Assembly (NCBI GenBank): GCA_029379385.1
Contig: CM055607.1
Location: 6,758,001-6,822,000, forward strand
Reading direction: 5' to 3'
DNA: 64,000 nucleotides
Source of the DNA: Quillaja saponaria
Taxonomy: Eukaryota; Streptophyta; Magnoliopsida; Fabales; Quillajaceae
Made by a program: the position numbers and the translations under genes. The first letter of the stretch is position 1, and every line of letters begins with the position of its first letter. Under the pieces are notes generated by a model, which did not search any database, was not told where the DNA came from, and saw only the letters and a program-made list of their open reading frames with translations. Below, one piece after another: positions 25,194 to 36,090 of this stretch.

Positions 25194-26688
25194 TTTGATA
25201 CCTAATCCAAATAAAAATAAAGTCACTTCTACTAAATCATAAACAAGTAAATATATTCAAGCGGCTCAATCACTCAAACATTAAGTGACCAATATAATTT
25301 AAAGTAGCCTTATTAGAGCATTTACAAAGAACACTCTAACAACACTAAAATAAATTAGGTTCGCACTAATAGCGTAGCTTGAACAAGGATGAGCAATGAA
25401 ATTCAACTCCAGCAACATGCTATCAGAATGACATCTATGACTAAAACAAAATTTGTAGAAAATTACTTTCACATCTAAACAAAATAATAAACTCAAAAAA
25501 TTTCTTCAAGTTCTTCACACAATATGAATAAAAAGAATATCTGGCTAATGAATGGGGGGAGAGTGTTCTCTTTATGAGTCATCAAAACAGGATAGTGCTG
25601 CCAGTTGACATAAGACAGCGGTCATATAACATCAGTAATCCTAGTAACTATTATGACTTCTTTAATATGAAAAGAAATATGCAACAATCATAAATGAGCT
25701 TCCATTTCAAGTTCTTCTGAACAAGCCCAACTGAGATAGATCACATGTAAATATCACAGAGCACATTCAAAAACTTTATCAACTAACAAGCAAGATAACT
25801 ACAAGCGAAGTAGAAAATTATAAGGTGAAACACCATAAAGGAGATCGCAGCACCTTTGTGTCATCAGTACAACACTGTTATTTTTTTGTAATAATTTACT
25901 CTGATGAAATATGACAAAATAATTCAAGTTTATAAGAAAACTAATGAGCACTTTCTAGTTACTTTTCAACTTTCTTCAATTTTCTCCTCTTCTAGAGGGC
26001 TTTTGTTTGTCAAAACTATCCATATAGTGGTTGGGGTGGGAGTTATTGTGCCTGTGTTTGTCCACACTGAGGGGCATAATAGAGCAAGATAGTTAAAATC
26101 TATAAGCTTTTGAGAAATGGCTGGTATTTGAAGCACTGATTTGATTAACCAGTGGCCATGAAATAAACAGGAACTTGATACACGTAGTACACTAAAGCTT
26201 GCATTAGGATATTACTGAATTGGCGAATCATCAAGCTAGCTAAAGAACATTTAGTAAGTATCAACAAAAGAACAAATATTATGAACGGAAGTGGCTCTAT
26301 GATAATAATATCTCTCTGCAAAAATATGTTCACTGGATGCAGGGATTGAGGCACGCACCAGACACACACAGAGAAAAAGGATACTAGTTTCTGCATCATC
26401 ATGCCTCTCTTTGGTGCATTAAGGAATATCCTTAATGGTAAATCATGACAATTACGCAAAGAAATAAGTTCAAATTCAGGTAACTGAAAAGGTCGATTTC
26501 ATTCCAATCAACTTTATACATAAGTTCCATATTGCTTATTGTCTGTATTATGTGACTGAAGTCATTGAAGTACTCGAAAAAAGCAGCATGCTGAGTGTGG
26601 TGCAGATAAATAGTTATCATAATCTATACTGCAATAATACAGAAAATCCATAAAACTGAACTTACAAGGGTGTTGTAATGATTTCCTG

Positions 26689-26719
<31 letters not shown>

Positions 26720-27165
26720 CTTAAAAATACCAATTTAGCTATCAATCAAACAAACTTCCACGGTCAAATCACTCAGTTTTTAATATGAAAAAGGTATTAA
26801 AAAGGAGACATCACATATATCTGCCACCCTTTTCAAAATTATACATCAGTCTCACCCAAGAAAAAGGAAAGCTTTGAAAGAAAATTTCCACAAATCACAT
26901 AGATAAAACAAAATCAAAGCAAACAAAAATGGTTCCAATTAACATAACAGAATTAACGAGTAATACTACCATACGTCCCACCAGAAAATCAAGCATCAAT
27001 CAACCAAAAATGACATAGAAAATATCAGAATCAAAAGGAAAGTTGAGGAAAGAGACCTCACAGCTACACGAGCGATCAAAGAAATGGGAAGCGGAAAGTC
27101 CAAGGAGGGTTGTGACTGCGTCCCAGCAAGAGTGAGCAAGCGGACCCTAATAATGAAATACAAGT
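25194..27165 (-). other. Ferredoxin 5' leader with a probable 1.85-kb intron
   Basis: The coding exon is preceded by an acceptor AG (25202-25203). A donor GT fits at 27055-27056, after CTGTGAG. The first leader exon would then run from about 27165 to 27057. No upstream coding exon is visible, so this is a leader intron. Such introns often raise expression, but that is inference here. A run of 29 A (26689-26717) lies inside it. Confidence 0.5.
26689..26717. repeat. Homopolymer A29
   Basis: An uninterrupted run of 29 A lies in the probable ferredoxin leader intron. It could be an old retroposon tail or slippage expansion. Its exact length is likely unreliable. Confidence 0.9.
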
Positions 27166-27196
27166 TGGCAGTCCAATTACATTTTATATAATTCAT

Positions 27197-27204
27197 ATTT
27201 ATAG
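27197..27204 (-). promoter_or_regulatory. TATA box for the ferredoxin gene
   Basis: The minus strand reads TATAAATA. It sits about 30 bp upstream of the presumed start of the first ferredoxin leader exon. A short GC-richer stretch lies just upstream (27240-27330), unusual in this AT-rich window, as expected of a promoter. Position and consensus support it, but no transcript start is known. Confidence 0.5.
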
Positions 27205-28777
27205 AGAGAAGAGAACGAAAGTGGACTGCTGGTACTGTAATGGGCTGCGCACTAAATACAATATTGGGTCTTAACTCTTAAGCAGGGACGACACGGCTGA
27301 GGTGGGTCCGTGTGTGCCCAATCAGATTTTGGCCGGATGTTGACTGCTGGAAGTGTTATAGTGTTGTTATGCGTGGGGACAGATATTTGCCCAAAATTAT
27401 AAAATAAAAAAAATATTAATACTTATCAATAACTCGATTTTTTTTATTTTTTTATTTTTTTTTACACTTGTAAGTATAAAACACTATATATCTTCGCACT
27501 CTTTTTCATACAACAATATAAATTTATTACATATTAATTTGATTTGTCTATTAGTTTAAGTATTTTTTTTTTATTGAGTTATAAGGATTTATGATTGTGT
27601 GAGAATATAATGTGTTTTTAAGTTGAAATATATGAAGAATTTTTTTAATAATGTTTTTAGGATATTTGTTGATTAAGATAATATTTATAAACATTTCTTA
27701 ATATTTGTTGTACTGGTTAATTAAGATTTTAACTCAATAAACTTTATAAGTAATTAATTTTAAAATAAATTTATTATATTTTAACAATGTGTTAAAGACA
27801 TCATTATATCTTTATTTTTTAACTATTTATCACAATAATTTTAATGTTATATAATAGTGTTTACTAATGCAATATTTTAATGACGGTATTTATTGCACTT
27901 CTCCTTATGACAAATGTTAAAACACTCATCTCTCTTTAAGGTAATATTTACAACCAATTAATTTGAGAAAATTGTCTGTTTGAATATAATTAAATTATTA
28001 TCTTTCTCATATTTTGTATTTGAACTGGAATTAAAAAATCTAAATCTGAACTAATTTTTATTATTTAAAGGGCTTGAGTTTTTTTCATTTGAGAATAAAT
28101 TTTTTTCTTTGAAAAAAACACATGCAAAATGCTCACAAACAATACAATAGAAAACTCAAGTCAATTGTACCAAAAAGAGAAAGCTCAAGTCAATTAAGTA
28201 CAACAGTCAAAATTGGCAAGCATAGTGGACCAATCTGCTAGTAAATTGCTAAAAATGGATCCTGATAAAAGGAAAAAAACAAACTTACGCAAACAAATGG
28301 AAACTTTAAATAATATCCAAATCGAATTTGAATACATAGGAGGCTTTAATCATTCAAATTAAATGTAACAGAAAGAAAAATAGGAAGAAATAAAGACGAC
28401 ATTTCCTGCTGCACTCCATTTTTGGCAGCCTAGTAGCAAAGTTTTTCACTAATTACACCTCATGAACTGATGGCATTTCTTATTGGTAATCACTTGTCAA
28501 AATAGAGATAAAAAATTTGTGCAGCTTCAGAAACTTCAAGTTTCTGTAATAGATTGTTTCATTGGATACTGTGAGGTTCAAAACTAAACCCCTTTTAAAA
28601 TATGAATCGTGATAAAAATGCAACCAGAAAGTAACATGAATACATAATGGAAAAAGATGAGGAAGAAAAAAAAATCCGAAAAAGTCAATAGCATGAACAT
28701 ATACTCCTCCATTTTTTCATTTTCAGGTGAATAGGTGATTAGAAGTATGAGTCAGAACCATGGAAACATTCATTTCT
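27205..28777. other. Spacer: ferredoxin promoter and phosphatase 3' flank
   Basis: The right-hand part below 28778 should hold the 3' untranslated region of the minus-strand phosphatase gene. The left part up to about 27400 is the ferredoxin promoter. The middle (27380-28130) is extremely AT-rich. I see no coding exon, RNA gene or defined repeat. Confidence 0.45.
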
Positions 28778-31700
28778 TCATTCTTCATTCTTCTTGGGCG
28801 TGGACAATCGGTGTTTGGACCATTCTTCAAGGGCCTTGCGGTGGAGAACATTCATCCGAATATAAGGCCTTCTTTCTCGGATCAACTTCTCAGCATTTTT
28901 CCAATCTTCAGCAATACCTAGTGCGACTAACAGTGCGCACATAACAGCAACACTTCTTCCATGGCCTGAACAGAAGGGAAAACCAAGATGTGCATTAAAA
29001 CACTTTTGCAAGCATGCTATAACTTGATTAGGTAAATAGCAATATGCATGCAAGAAAATGCAATGGAAACGATCAAATATGAGATACCATATGGTCAAAT
29101 AATATTTCCATTCACTACTCACAAGAAAAAATTCTCTCATTATAGAATATAATCTCCAGGCTGTAAACTCAGAGTCACAGTTGTGTGATTCATAAAGCAA
29201 TATTGTCAGTAGGTCCCTTGCTTGAGAATTTATAATCATAAGGTTCTAACTTCTAAGTAATGATGAGACTGTACTCAGCTGCAACGGAAATCCCAAAACT
29301 AGCTTTGGATTGTACATCAGCTAGAATTACCACTTTTTCTGGACAAGCAACATTAAGTTTCATGCAAGAGTGAGACTTGAGCCAAGATCAGGGGTACAAT
29401 TGTTCATATTTCCACCGCATGTATTTGATTACAGTGAACACAAGCTCAGCACCTTTGACTTCTCACCAGACGTAGGCATAAATGGCGAACTTACCTGCCA
29501 TAGACCTTATTTGGCACTCTCATCCTGTAACTTAACTTTCATGGCACACCTTTTGATATAAAATAGTCTAATGGAATATACACTTCAGTTACTGTAAAAT
29601 TAGAAAAGAAACATCAAAAGACCACCATTGACCCTAAGAGGCAAAACACCTAAGATACAAGAACTCTCACAAGTTCATTGGAAGAGGAAAAAAAAAATTA
29701 TTTCATAAATCAATAGAGAGGAAAACAAGCTATGCTCCTAGAAGCTCCAACACAGACACTTAACTATCTTAAATACACTTCTGTTTTTCTTCAATTCCAA
29801 ACTTGCAAATGGCCTACTATAAAGTGAAGATTGTATTCTTGACTCCATTGAAATAATACCACAAACGCATTCTAATCATGAGCAATAGTCACATGCCAAA
29901 GTAAGTTTATGATTGTTTGGACTGTTGTTCAAGAAGTTGAAAGAATGAAACCAACAAAATAATTAAGTGGCTATTGTGGGAGAGACAAGTGTACAAAAGC
30001 AACAAGACTACTGTTTATCGTTGTCACTCCATTATATAGGTATGATCATACCATCAGCTGTTAGTTCAGATATCTGAAATATGATAGAGAAGGGAAAAGA
30101 AAAGAAAAAATAGAATTAAAAAAAGTCCAATAAAATGATTTACAAATAAAGAATAAAAAAAAAAAACCAGCACAGACAACAGCATCAGAGCAAGTGGCAA
30201 GGCAGCCTAAAAATGCTATTTAGAAAAAATGGAAACCTAAAGAAAGATATAAGAAACACAAAACTGTGTTCATATAACATAATGAAGAGTTTGAGATAAA
30301 CAAAGTGCATACAACGTAATTATGTTAGTGCAGAAACAAAGAGATTTAACTTTTCCACCTCACTTCATGAAGCTTAAAACCACACCTACCAATGCTTTTT
30401 TTCCTGGAAGGATTCTGTTATTTCCTAATTCACTCCCTTAATATTAGGACCATGTTTTATTTACTTTGGTGTCAAGTAATATGTTTTATATACTTTAGGG
30501 TTGAGTAATATGTTTCCTTTACTTGCGGTTAAACATTTTCCTGTTTAGTATCATGGGGCTGGGCTGCTTATATAATGTAGGTGTGGTACGGCTTATTTAT
30601 CAAGCAACAAAAACCATAAAAACCTTCGGCTATTGGGATTTGGGAGTTCAGACCACCTCGAAGTGGTCATCCTTATCCTATCTTGGTCCCTAATTTCTTG
30701 TTGTAAATCCCTTTTATTTTCCCCACTCAAGTATTTCATGGTGTCACTCAATAGTTGGACTTGCCTATTTTACAGAGGAGAGAAGTTGCAAAGGGAACAT
30801 GAGTCTGTTGTAATTTGTAAGGGATGAGAAACCACCTGTAATACTAAAACAACTACATTATATTACTTAATAGAAAACTAACACAGCTAAAGTTGCAATC
30901 ACAGTATGTGTCATTTACTAATAAATAGAACTGGCATCATGCAAGGAATTAAAATGCTACTTATGATTTACTAGTTTGCAGAGAAAGAAACTCAAAAGCT
31001 TTGTAGTTGATGAAAGAAATTAATAATTTTCTATTAAAAGATAGATGAACTAAAGACACGGACAGTAGATGATAGCAGCTCAAAAGATGTAGTGATAGTA
31101 CCGTATTTTTTTTAATAGAAAATGAAATTTTATTGAGAGAAAGAGATTACAATGAAGGACAACCAGATGTCCTTCTAAACTAACAAAAAAGAATAGAAAC
31201 AAAAACCAAGCTACTATAGAAGTGCTTGTCAATCACACTGCATATCAGTCAAAGAAAGGATAAATGGTTTGTTAAGAGTCTATTTGTGAATGACACACTT
31301 TGTTGACAATAAATAATTATGTTAGGGTTTGCATCACTTTCTACAGTCTCAAAACATCCAACCAAGGAAACCTTTTCTAGTTATCAATTTACAGGACTCA
31401 AGGTCATTAAAGCAGTTAGGAAAACACAAACGACCTATCTAGGATAATGAGGACAATAATTGTGTAGTTGTCACTCAATGCTCACTAGAACAAATTTGCC
31501 TTTCACATATGCTATAAAGAACGCAAAAGAATAGCTTCACAAAGTTAATCTAACAAATATTCGGACTCACATAGTACTCCAAGGTGTAAATCTAATGAGC
31601 ATAAAATATAAGGACTCAGCATAGAGGCAAAATGGAGAAAAAAGGACAGTTATTATAACCATCAACAGATGTAATCTTATATTAAGAGAGCAATACATAT

Positions 31701-32902
31701 ATCCTTACAAAACACAGAAAGGTTGGATCAGAAAGAGTGCTACCTCTAGCTTTAGGTATTATGGTAAGACTTTAGGTTGTGAATCAATCAAATGATTAAT
31801 GGAAAGATTCAAGAATCAATTCCATAAAAGTTTTCATTACATCAACATATTAAGAAAGTATTAACAACAGAACAAGGTTCACATTTACAAATAAAAGAAA
31901 ACCTATAGGTGGAAAAATTGTGGAGGCTAAAGAATCTCCATAATATAAAGGACTATATATAGCAAACTTATGTCTAGGGGGAAAAATTAAGCAGTTCGAA
32001 CTCACATTATGAGATTTTCCACATTGTACCATAGCGGCAAATAACCATAAAAGAAACTATGTGTGATCTAAGTGGTTTGAAAATTCCTGATGTTTCGTGT
32101 CTGCCCTGTTATTCCTCAAGTTGATAATAGTCATGGATTAGGGATAGATATGCCAACAAGCAAGTACTACGCAGAAGTTATAGAAGAATGCATACTACCG
32201 GAAAAAGAGATAAACAAAAAATAATGAGATATTAAACATGGCGGTACAAACCTAAACAATAATGAAAACACCGACTAGCAAAAGTGCATAAGAATCCATG
32301 TACTTCACAATTAGCAAATGGTAATCCAAAATATTTTTACAAAAATTCAGTAGCATACCATATGCACAATGGACAAATATTGGCCTCTTCAAAGCTCTCT
32401 TTCGTAAAGCCCACTTGACAGCTGATTCAATCTCAGCTGGCTGAGGTGCCCTTGTATCCCAAGTTGGAATGCACAGATATGCTAGCCCCGAGAACTCTGA
32501 CATTCTTGGCAATTCACAAGTGCAATCAATGATTGCTGGATCACCTGGTGGCAATTTATCCGGTGAAGATGGCCACCCACCAACATACAGACCCTCAGAA
32601 ACTTCACTATAAGGAGCTTCCCTACTTCTTAATCTTCGGATTGCTGAAAACAGCCGAACAAAGTACAAATATGGACTGAACATAATTAATGCCCAAATGG
32701 GGAAGCTCCCATCTGGGTTCTTCCCCAAAAGCATTGGAAGATTGATGGTGGGATTAGAAGCAATTGAAACTAACAAAGATACCAAAGAGGCATAAAGGAA
32801 TGGGATAGATAACAGCGTGAAACCAAATCTACTAAGGGATGCAAAAAACAAAAACAGTACAACTGCTTTCAATCCTATCAAAATAGATAATCCTACACCC
32901 AT
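28778..32902 (-). CDS. Membrane-anchored dual-specificity-phosphatase-like protein (243 aa)
   Basis: Two coding exons, 32902-32359 and 28965-28778 (732 nt), are joined by a 3393-bp GT-AG intron. Residues about 5-50 and 65-88 are strongly hydrophobic and probably form two or three membrane segments. The rest is a small protein-tyrosine/dual-specificity phosphatase fold facing away from the membrane. The P-loop is HCAYGHGRS, with nucleophile Cys179 and Arg185 of CX5R. Asp149 in PTWDTRAP is the likely general acid. Plant relatives are usually annotated as YnbD-like or PTPMT-like. Substrate and compartment cannot be read from sequence; a phosphoinositide or other lipid phosphate is plausible. The intron falls within the P-loop Gly182 codon. 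Both key residues are present, so it should be active. Confidence 0.88.
31108..31190 (-). mobile_element. Possible retroposon 3' end in the phosphatase intron
   Basis: The text TTTTTTTTAATAGAAAATG, then AATTTTATTGAGAGAAAGAG, read on the minus strand, resembles the A-rich 3' termini of plant LINEs and LINE-mobilised sequences. No coding part was recognised, and the upper boundary is unknown. Confidence 0.25.
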
Positions 32903-33527
32903 CTTCTATTAACAGTTAAAGTATACCAAATCAAAATAGTTTAAACAATTTAAAATCTTGAGGAAATCCTTCACCTTGGAGTTCTGCTTCTTAATCAAGC
33001 CCACACATAACAGAATATGATATGAAGCATTAATATCAACGACAACAACAACCGAAAATCCTTTGACACAAACAACTGAAACAGACCCAATCCAACAACA
33101 TAACAGAATTACGTCTATTATTCAGCGTACTCGGAATCGGATGGGGGTGAATGAAGAACAGGAATCGTGGATAGCGTGTTTCCTCCTTTACCCTTTCGCT
33201 TTAGTTTTCAATCAAGGCTTCGTTTGGCAGTTCGATTAGTAAATAGGCGCTTCTCGCCCTAGCTCTTATGCACTTCTACAACCAAAAAATATATATATAA
33301 TTTATTAAAAAATAATTTGAATTACTTGAATAGATGTACCAAAAAATAAATAAATTTAATGGAAGGTACAAATTATTTTCGAATTAAATTTAATTTTTTT
33401 AAAAGATTTAATGATAACAAAATGACTAAAGTTAGTAACATGCATTCACAAGATCAAGATCTAATACTTAATTTATGAGAGGTTCATCCTCTTTAACCTA
33501 TCAAAGTAAAAGTAAAAGTAAAACAGC

Positions 33528-33548
33528 ATATATATATATATATATATA
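33528..33548. repeat. (AT)n microsatellite
   Basis: About ten AT units lie in an AT-rich spacer. Nothing more can be said from the sequence. Confidence 0.9.
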
Positions 33549-33995
33549 AAACTACTTGGTATTAAAAGGATTGAACAACATCTCAAGCCTAGTTAAATAC
33601 TTTTAAAGTTTCCAACTATTTATTTTTAGTTTTTACCTTTAAACTAATCATGAATAAATGTTCTCATTTGTGAGGTGTTTGGATTTATGTATAAAAAGTT
33701 GTAATATTACTTAATTGATTTCAGAATATCTTATTTGATTTGAAAAAGAGTCCGATAATTGTTATAGATGCCCATATTATTATTATATATGATATAATAA
33801 ATTTCTATTGTTTCTTATAAAATGAAATAAAAAATTATATCGTATCCTAGTCTAAAAAAAGCCCATGAATAAATAGAATTAGAAATTCTTACATTGGCAC
33901 TATATAGAATCTACTTAATTTTTCAAATGAGTAGATAAAGTACAAGACTTTGGAATTGAGGTTCATGATGTGAAACTTCTACTTGGACTTATTTG

Positions 33996-34364
33996 CTGTT
34001 TTGGTCCTTCAGAATTATATCAGTTTGCAGTTCGGTCCTCTAATAATTTTTTCAGTCAATTTTATTCTTCAAGATTCAATTTTTTGTTAATCAAGTTCAA
34101 TTCTTCTGTTATATTGTATGAATTAACGAAATAGCCACACTTGACATAAAACTAATAACATATATAAGTTATTTTTATATTTTGTAAAACTTTTTTTGCT
34201 TATTTTATTATTAAATTATGTAGAATTACTTTATTTATGCATAATATGATAATGAAAGAATATAACTTGATTAAAAAATTCTAAATTCTAGAGGATGAAA
34301 TTGACTGAAAACATTATTGATATACTAAATTAAAAAATGAAACAATCTTGAGGTACTAAAACAG
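33996..34364. mobile_element. Non-autonomous element with long (about 70 bp) terminal inverted repeats
   Basis: The left arm (about 33996-34066) starts CTGTTTTGGTCCTTCAG and later reads TTTTTTCAGTCAATTTTATT. The right arm (about 34293-34364), reverse-complemented, starts CTGTTTTAGTACCTCAAG and later reads TGTTTTCAGTCAATTTCAT. The two arms align over roughly 70 bp with scattered mismatches. The central part has no coding potential. This layout fits a MITE or a Mutator-like non-autonomous element. I did not find a clear target duplication. Confidence 0.55.
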
Positions 34365-34848
34365 TAGTTAAGCATTCTAATTAAATTAAAAACTCTTATT
34401 CTCAAAAAAGAAAAGAAAAAAATTCAAAGTATTTGTAATGATTAACACCCAAAAATATGATAAAAGAAAAAGTGGTATAAAATTACAACAAAAAACGAAA
34501 ACTCCCATGCTTGGAATAGTGGCATCGTTTGAAATTTGAAGTAGAAGAATCTGAAGTAAATCAGAAAGGAAAAAAAGAAGAAGAAGAAGAATCTTTTTCG
34601 TCAAGTAATTTTTTTCATTTATGTTTCTTTACTTTTTACAGAACATGGCATGAAAAAAACACAGAAATGTTTAAAATCCCAGAGCTCCTATATATTAATT
34701 TCAGGAACATCAATACACAGATGGAATAGAGAATAAATATACATCATTCTCTTACCCTAATTACAGGCCAAAACCAAGCCAAAAGAAAAAATACAGGGGA
34801 AAAAGAAAATCAAATCTTGTTCAATGAACAAATTAAAAGTCACAATTC

Positions 34849-35265
34849 TCAGGTTGCAGCGCCATCAGTGCTTCTACCACCTTCAAACAGATCATCACTG
34901 TCATCCTTGCCATGATATGCAACCCTTAGCCTTTCCTTGTTCTTGACAACCTTTTGCATGGCACTAATAAGCCTTTTCATCCTTGGAGTCCCCCTTGGCG
35001 CGCCCTTTACCGGTGTTGGCGTGGTTTTTACAGCTTCGATATCGCTTGCCATTCCTGTCCGGTACTCACTACTTTCCAGCAACTGGCATGGTTCATGATC
35101 TTCCCGGAGATCATACTTGTGAAGCTTGACGTACTTCATTTTTCTTTTCCCCTTTTCTTTCCTTAGTTTTCTATTGTTTTTTGGCCCTCTACTAATAGAT
35201 GGAAGGGCAGATGGTGTGTGTTTAATTGTTTTGTATAATGAAGATGTGTTGGGAATAACAAACAT
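34849..35265 (-). CDS. Small basic protein of unknown function (138 aa, or 96 aa from an internal ATG)
   Basis: An uninterrupted ATG-to-TGA frame. An internal ATG at 35139 would give a 96-aa form beginning MKYVKLHKYDLRED. The longer start adds a very basic N terminus (KNNRKLRKEKGKRK). The centre is rich in Thr, Pro and Gly (TPTPVKGAPRGTPRMKR), followed by a basic helix (AMQKVVKNKERLRVAY) and an acidic end (DDSDDLFE). The composition and the Lys/Arg helix look like a nuclear or nucleic-acid-associated small protein, but I recognise no family. It differs from random AT-rich frames in being GC-richer and free of low-complexity T or A runs, so a real gene is likely. No TATA box or intron was assigned. 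Confidence 0.5.
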   Translation of the reverse strand: MFVIPNTSSLYKTIKHTPSALPSISRGPKNNRKLRKEKGKRKMKYVKLHKYDLREDHEPCQLLESSEYRTGMASDIEAVKTTPTPVKGAPRGTPRMKRLISAMQKVVKNKERLRVAYHGKDDSDDLFEGGRSTDGAAT

Positions 35266-35674
35266 TGGTTAGGACATGCAATTAACTCCAAAAATAGTAT
35301 TAAAAAAAAACTGTTCCTTATCTGATAGGATCATTACATTGCCGTGGTGGTAAAGTTCATGTTTGTTTGTTTTTTTTTTTTTTTTTACCAACAACTTGTT
35401 TTTTCTGTATTCGCTTTTTATGTGCTTATCTTTCTCTCCCCATGGCATCTGTTTTATACCATTGCCTGGTTTCCAAATGGAACAAAAATCTTCTGGCCCA
35501 TTAATGTGCATGTATACGAGGAAGATGGATACTGGACTCTTATATATGGCAAGAGGAAGATCTAACAATTAGGCATAACCTGAATTCACTGCTAAACTAG
35601 ATTGACTCCCCAAAGAATCACAAAAAACAGACTATAACCTATTCTCCATGGTTACATAATCCCACACCAACTCA

Positions 35675-35878
35675 ATGGCTTTGTCTTCTTTTTACATGTT
35701 GACTAGCTTGTTACTGATAAGTCTCCGGCTTAGGGAATCCAATGGCTTAACCATAGGACTCTTCCACCCCCATTCCCCAGATTCACCATTCCGTCCCGGC
35801 CACAATCTTACAGTGGAAGAAAGATTTCAAAGACTGATAAGTCAACCAAGGAAAGAAAGTGCTGATTATTACCAGTAA
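35675..35878 (+). pseudogene. N-terminal fragment of a nepenthesin/CDR1-type aspartic protease
   Basis: The 67-aa frame begins with a hydrophobic signal-like segment (SSFYMLTSLLLISLRL). It continues with a propeptide-like stretch (LTIGLFHPHSPDSPF, then LTVEERFQRLIS) resembling the start of secreted plant A1 proteases. There the usual motif is 'L.HRDSP.SPF', followed by 'ER..R.'. The frame stops at TAA about where the propeptide would end. I find no DTG or DSG catalytic motif within several kilobases downstream. It is probably a truncated copy. It could instead be a first exon whose remainder I failed to see. Confidence 0.4.
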
Positions 35879-36075
35879 CATAAAATTATACAAGAACAAA
35901 GTGTCATCAACCACTTGTGTATGACATATACCAATAATGGAATACATCCATTAGCTTGACGTGAATACCCAGCCATATTTATGGCAAAATTATGCATAGG
36001 TGAAATGTTCCATTCCACCCTTTTGAACTTACTTTACTCATTTGGTGACCATTTCTGCAACTATACACTCTTTGT

Positions 36076-36090
36076 GGGGGGGGGGGGGGG
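36076..36090. repeat. Homopolymer G15
   Basis: Fifteen consecutive G on the plus strand in AT-rich DNA. This is rare in plant nuclear sequence. It may form a quadruplex, or it may be an assembly or slippage artefact. Confidence 0.85.

Larger units (their letters stand above)
32903..34848. other. Spacer between the phosphatase and the small unknown ORF
   Basis: The first 300-400 bp above 32902 are the phosphatase 5' leader and promoter. Beyond that the DNA is AT-rich. It holds an (AT)n microsatellite (33528-33548) and a long-inverted-repeat element (33996-34364). The 34.4-34.85 kb part probably includes the 3' flank of the next minus-strand ORF. No other gene is supported. Confidence 0.5.

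Noticed and set aside
24961..25242. Plus-strand 93-aa frame over the ferredoxin
   Set aside because: It is the antisense shadow of the ferredoxin coding exon; the minus strand has all cluster ligands.
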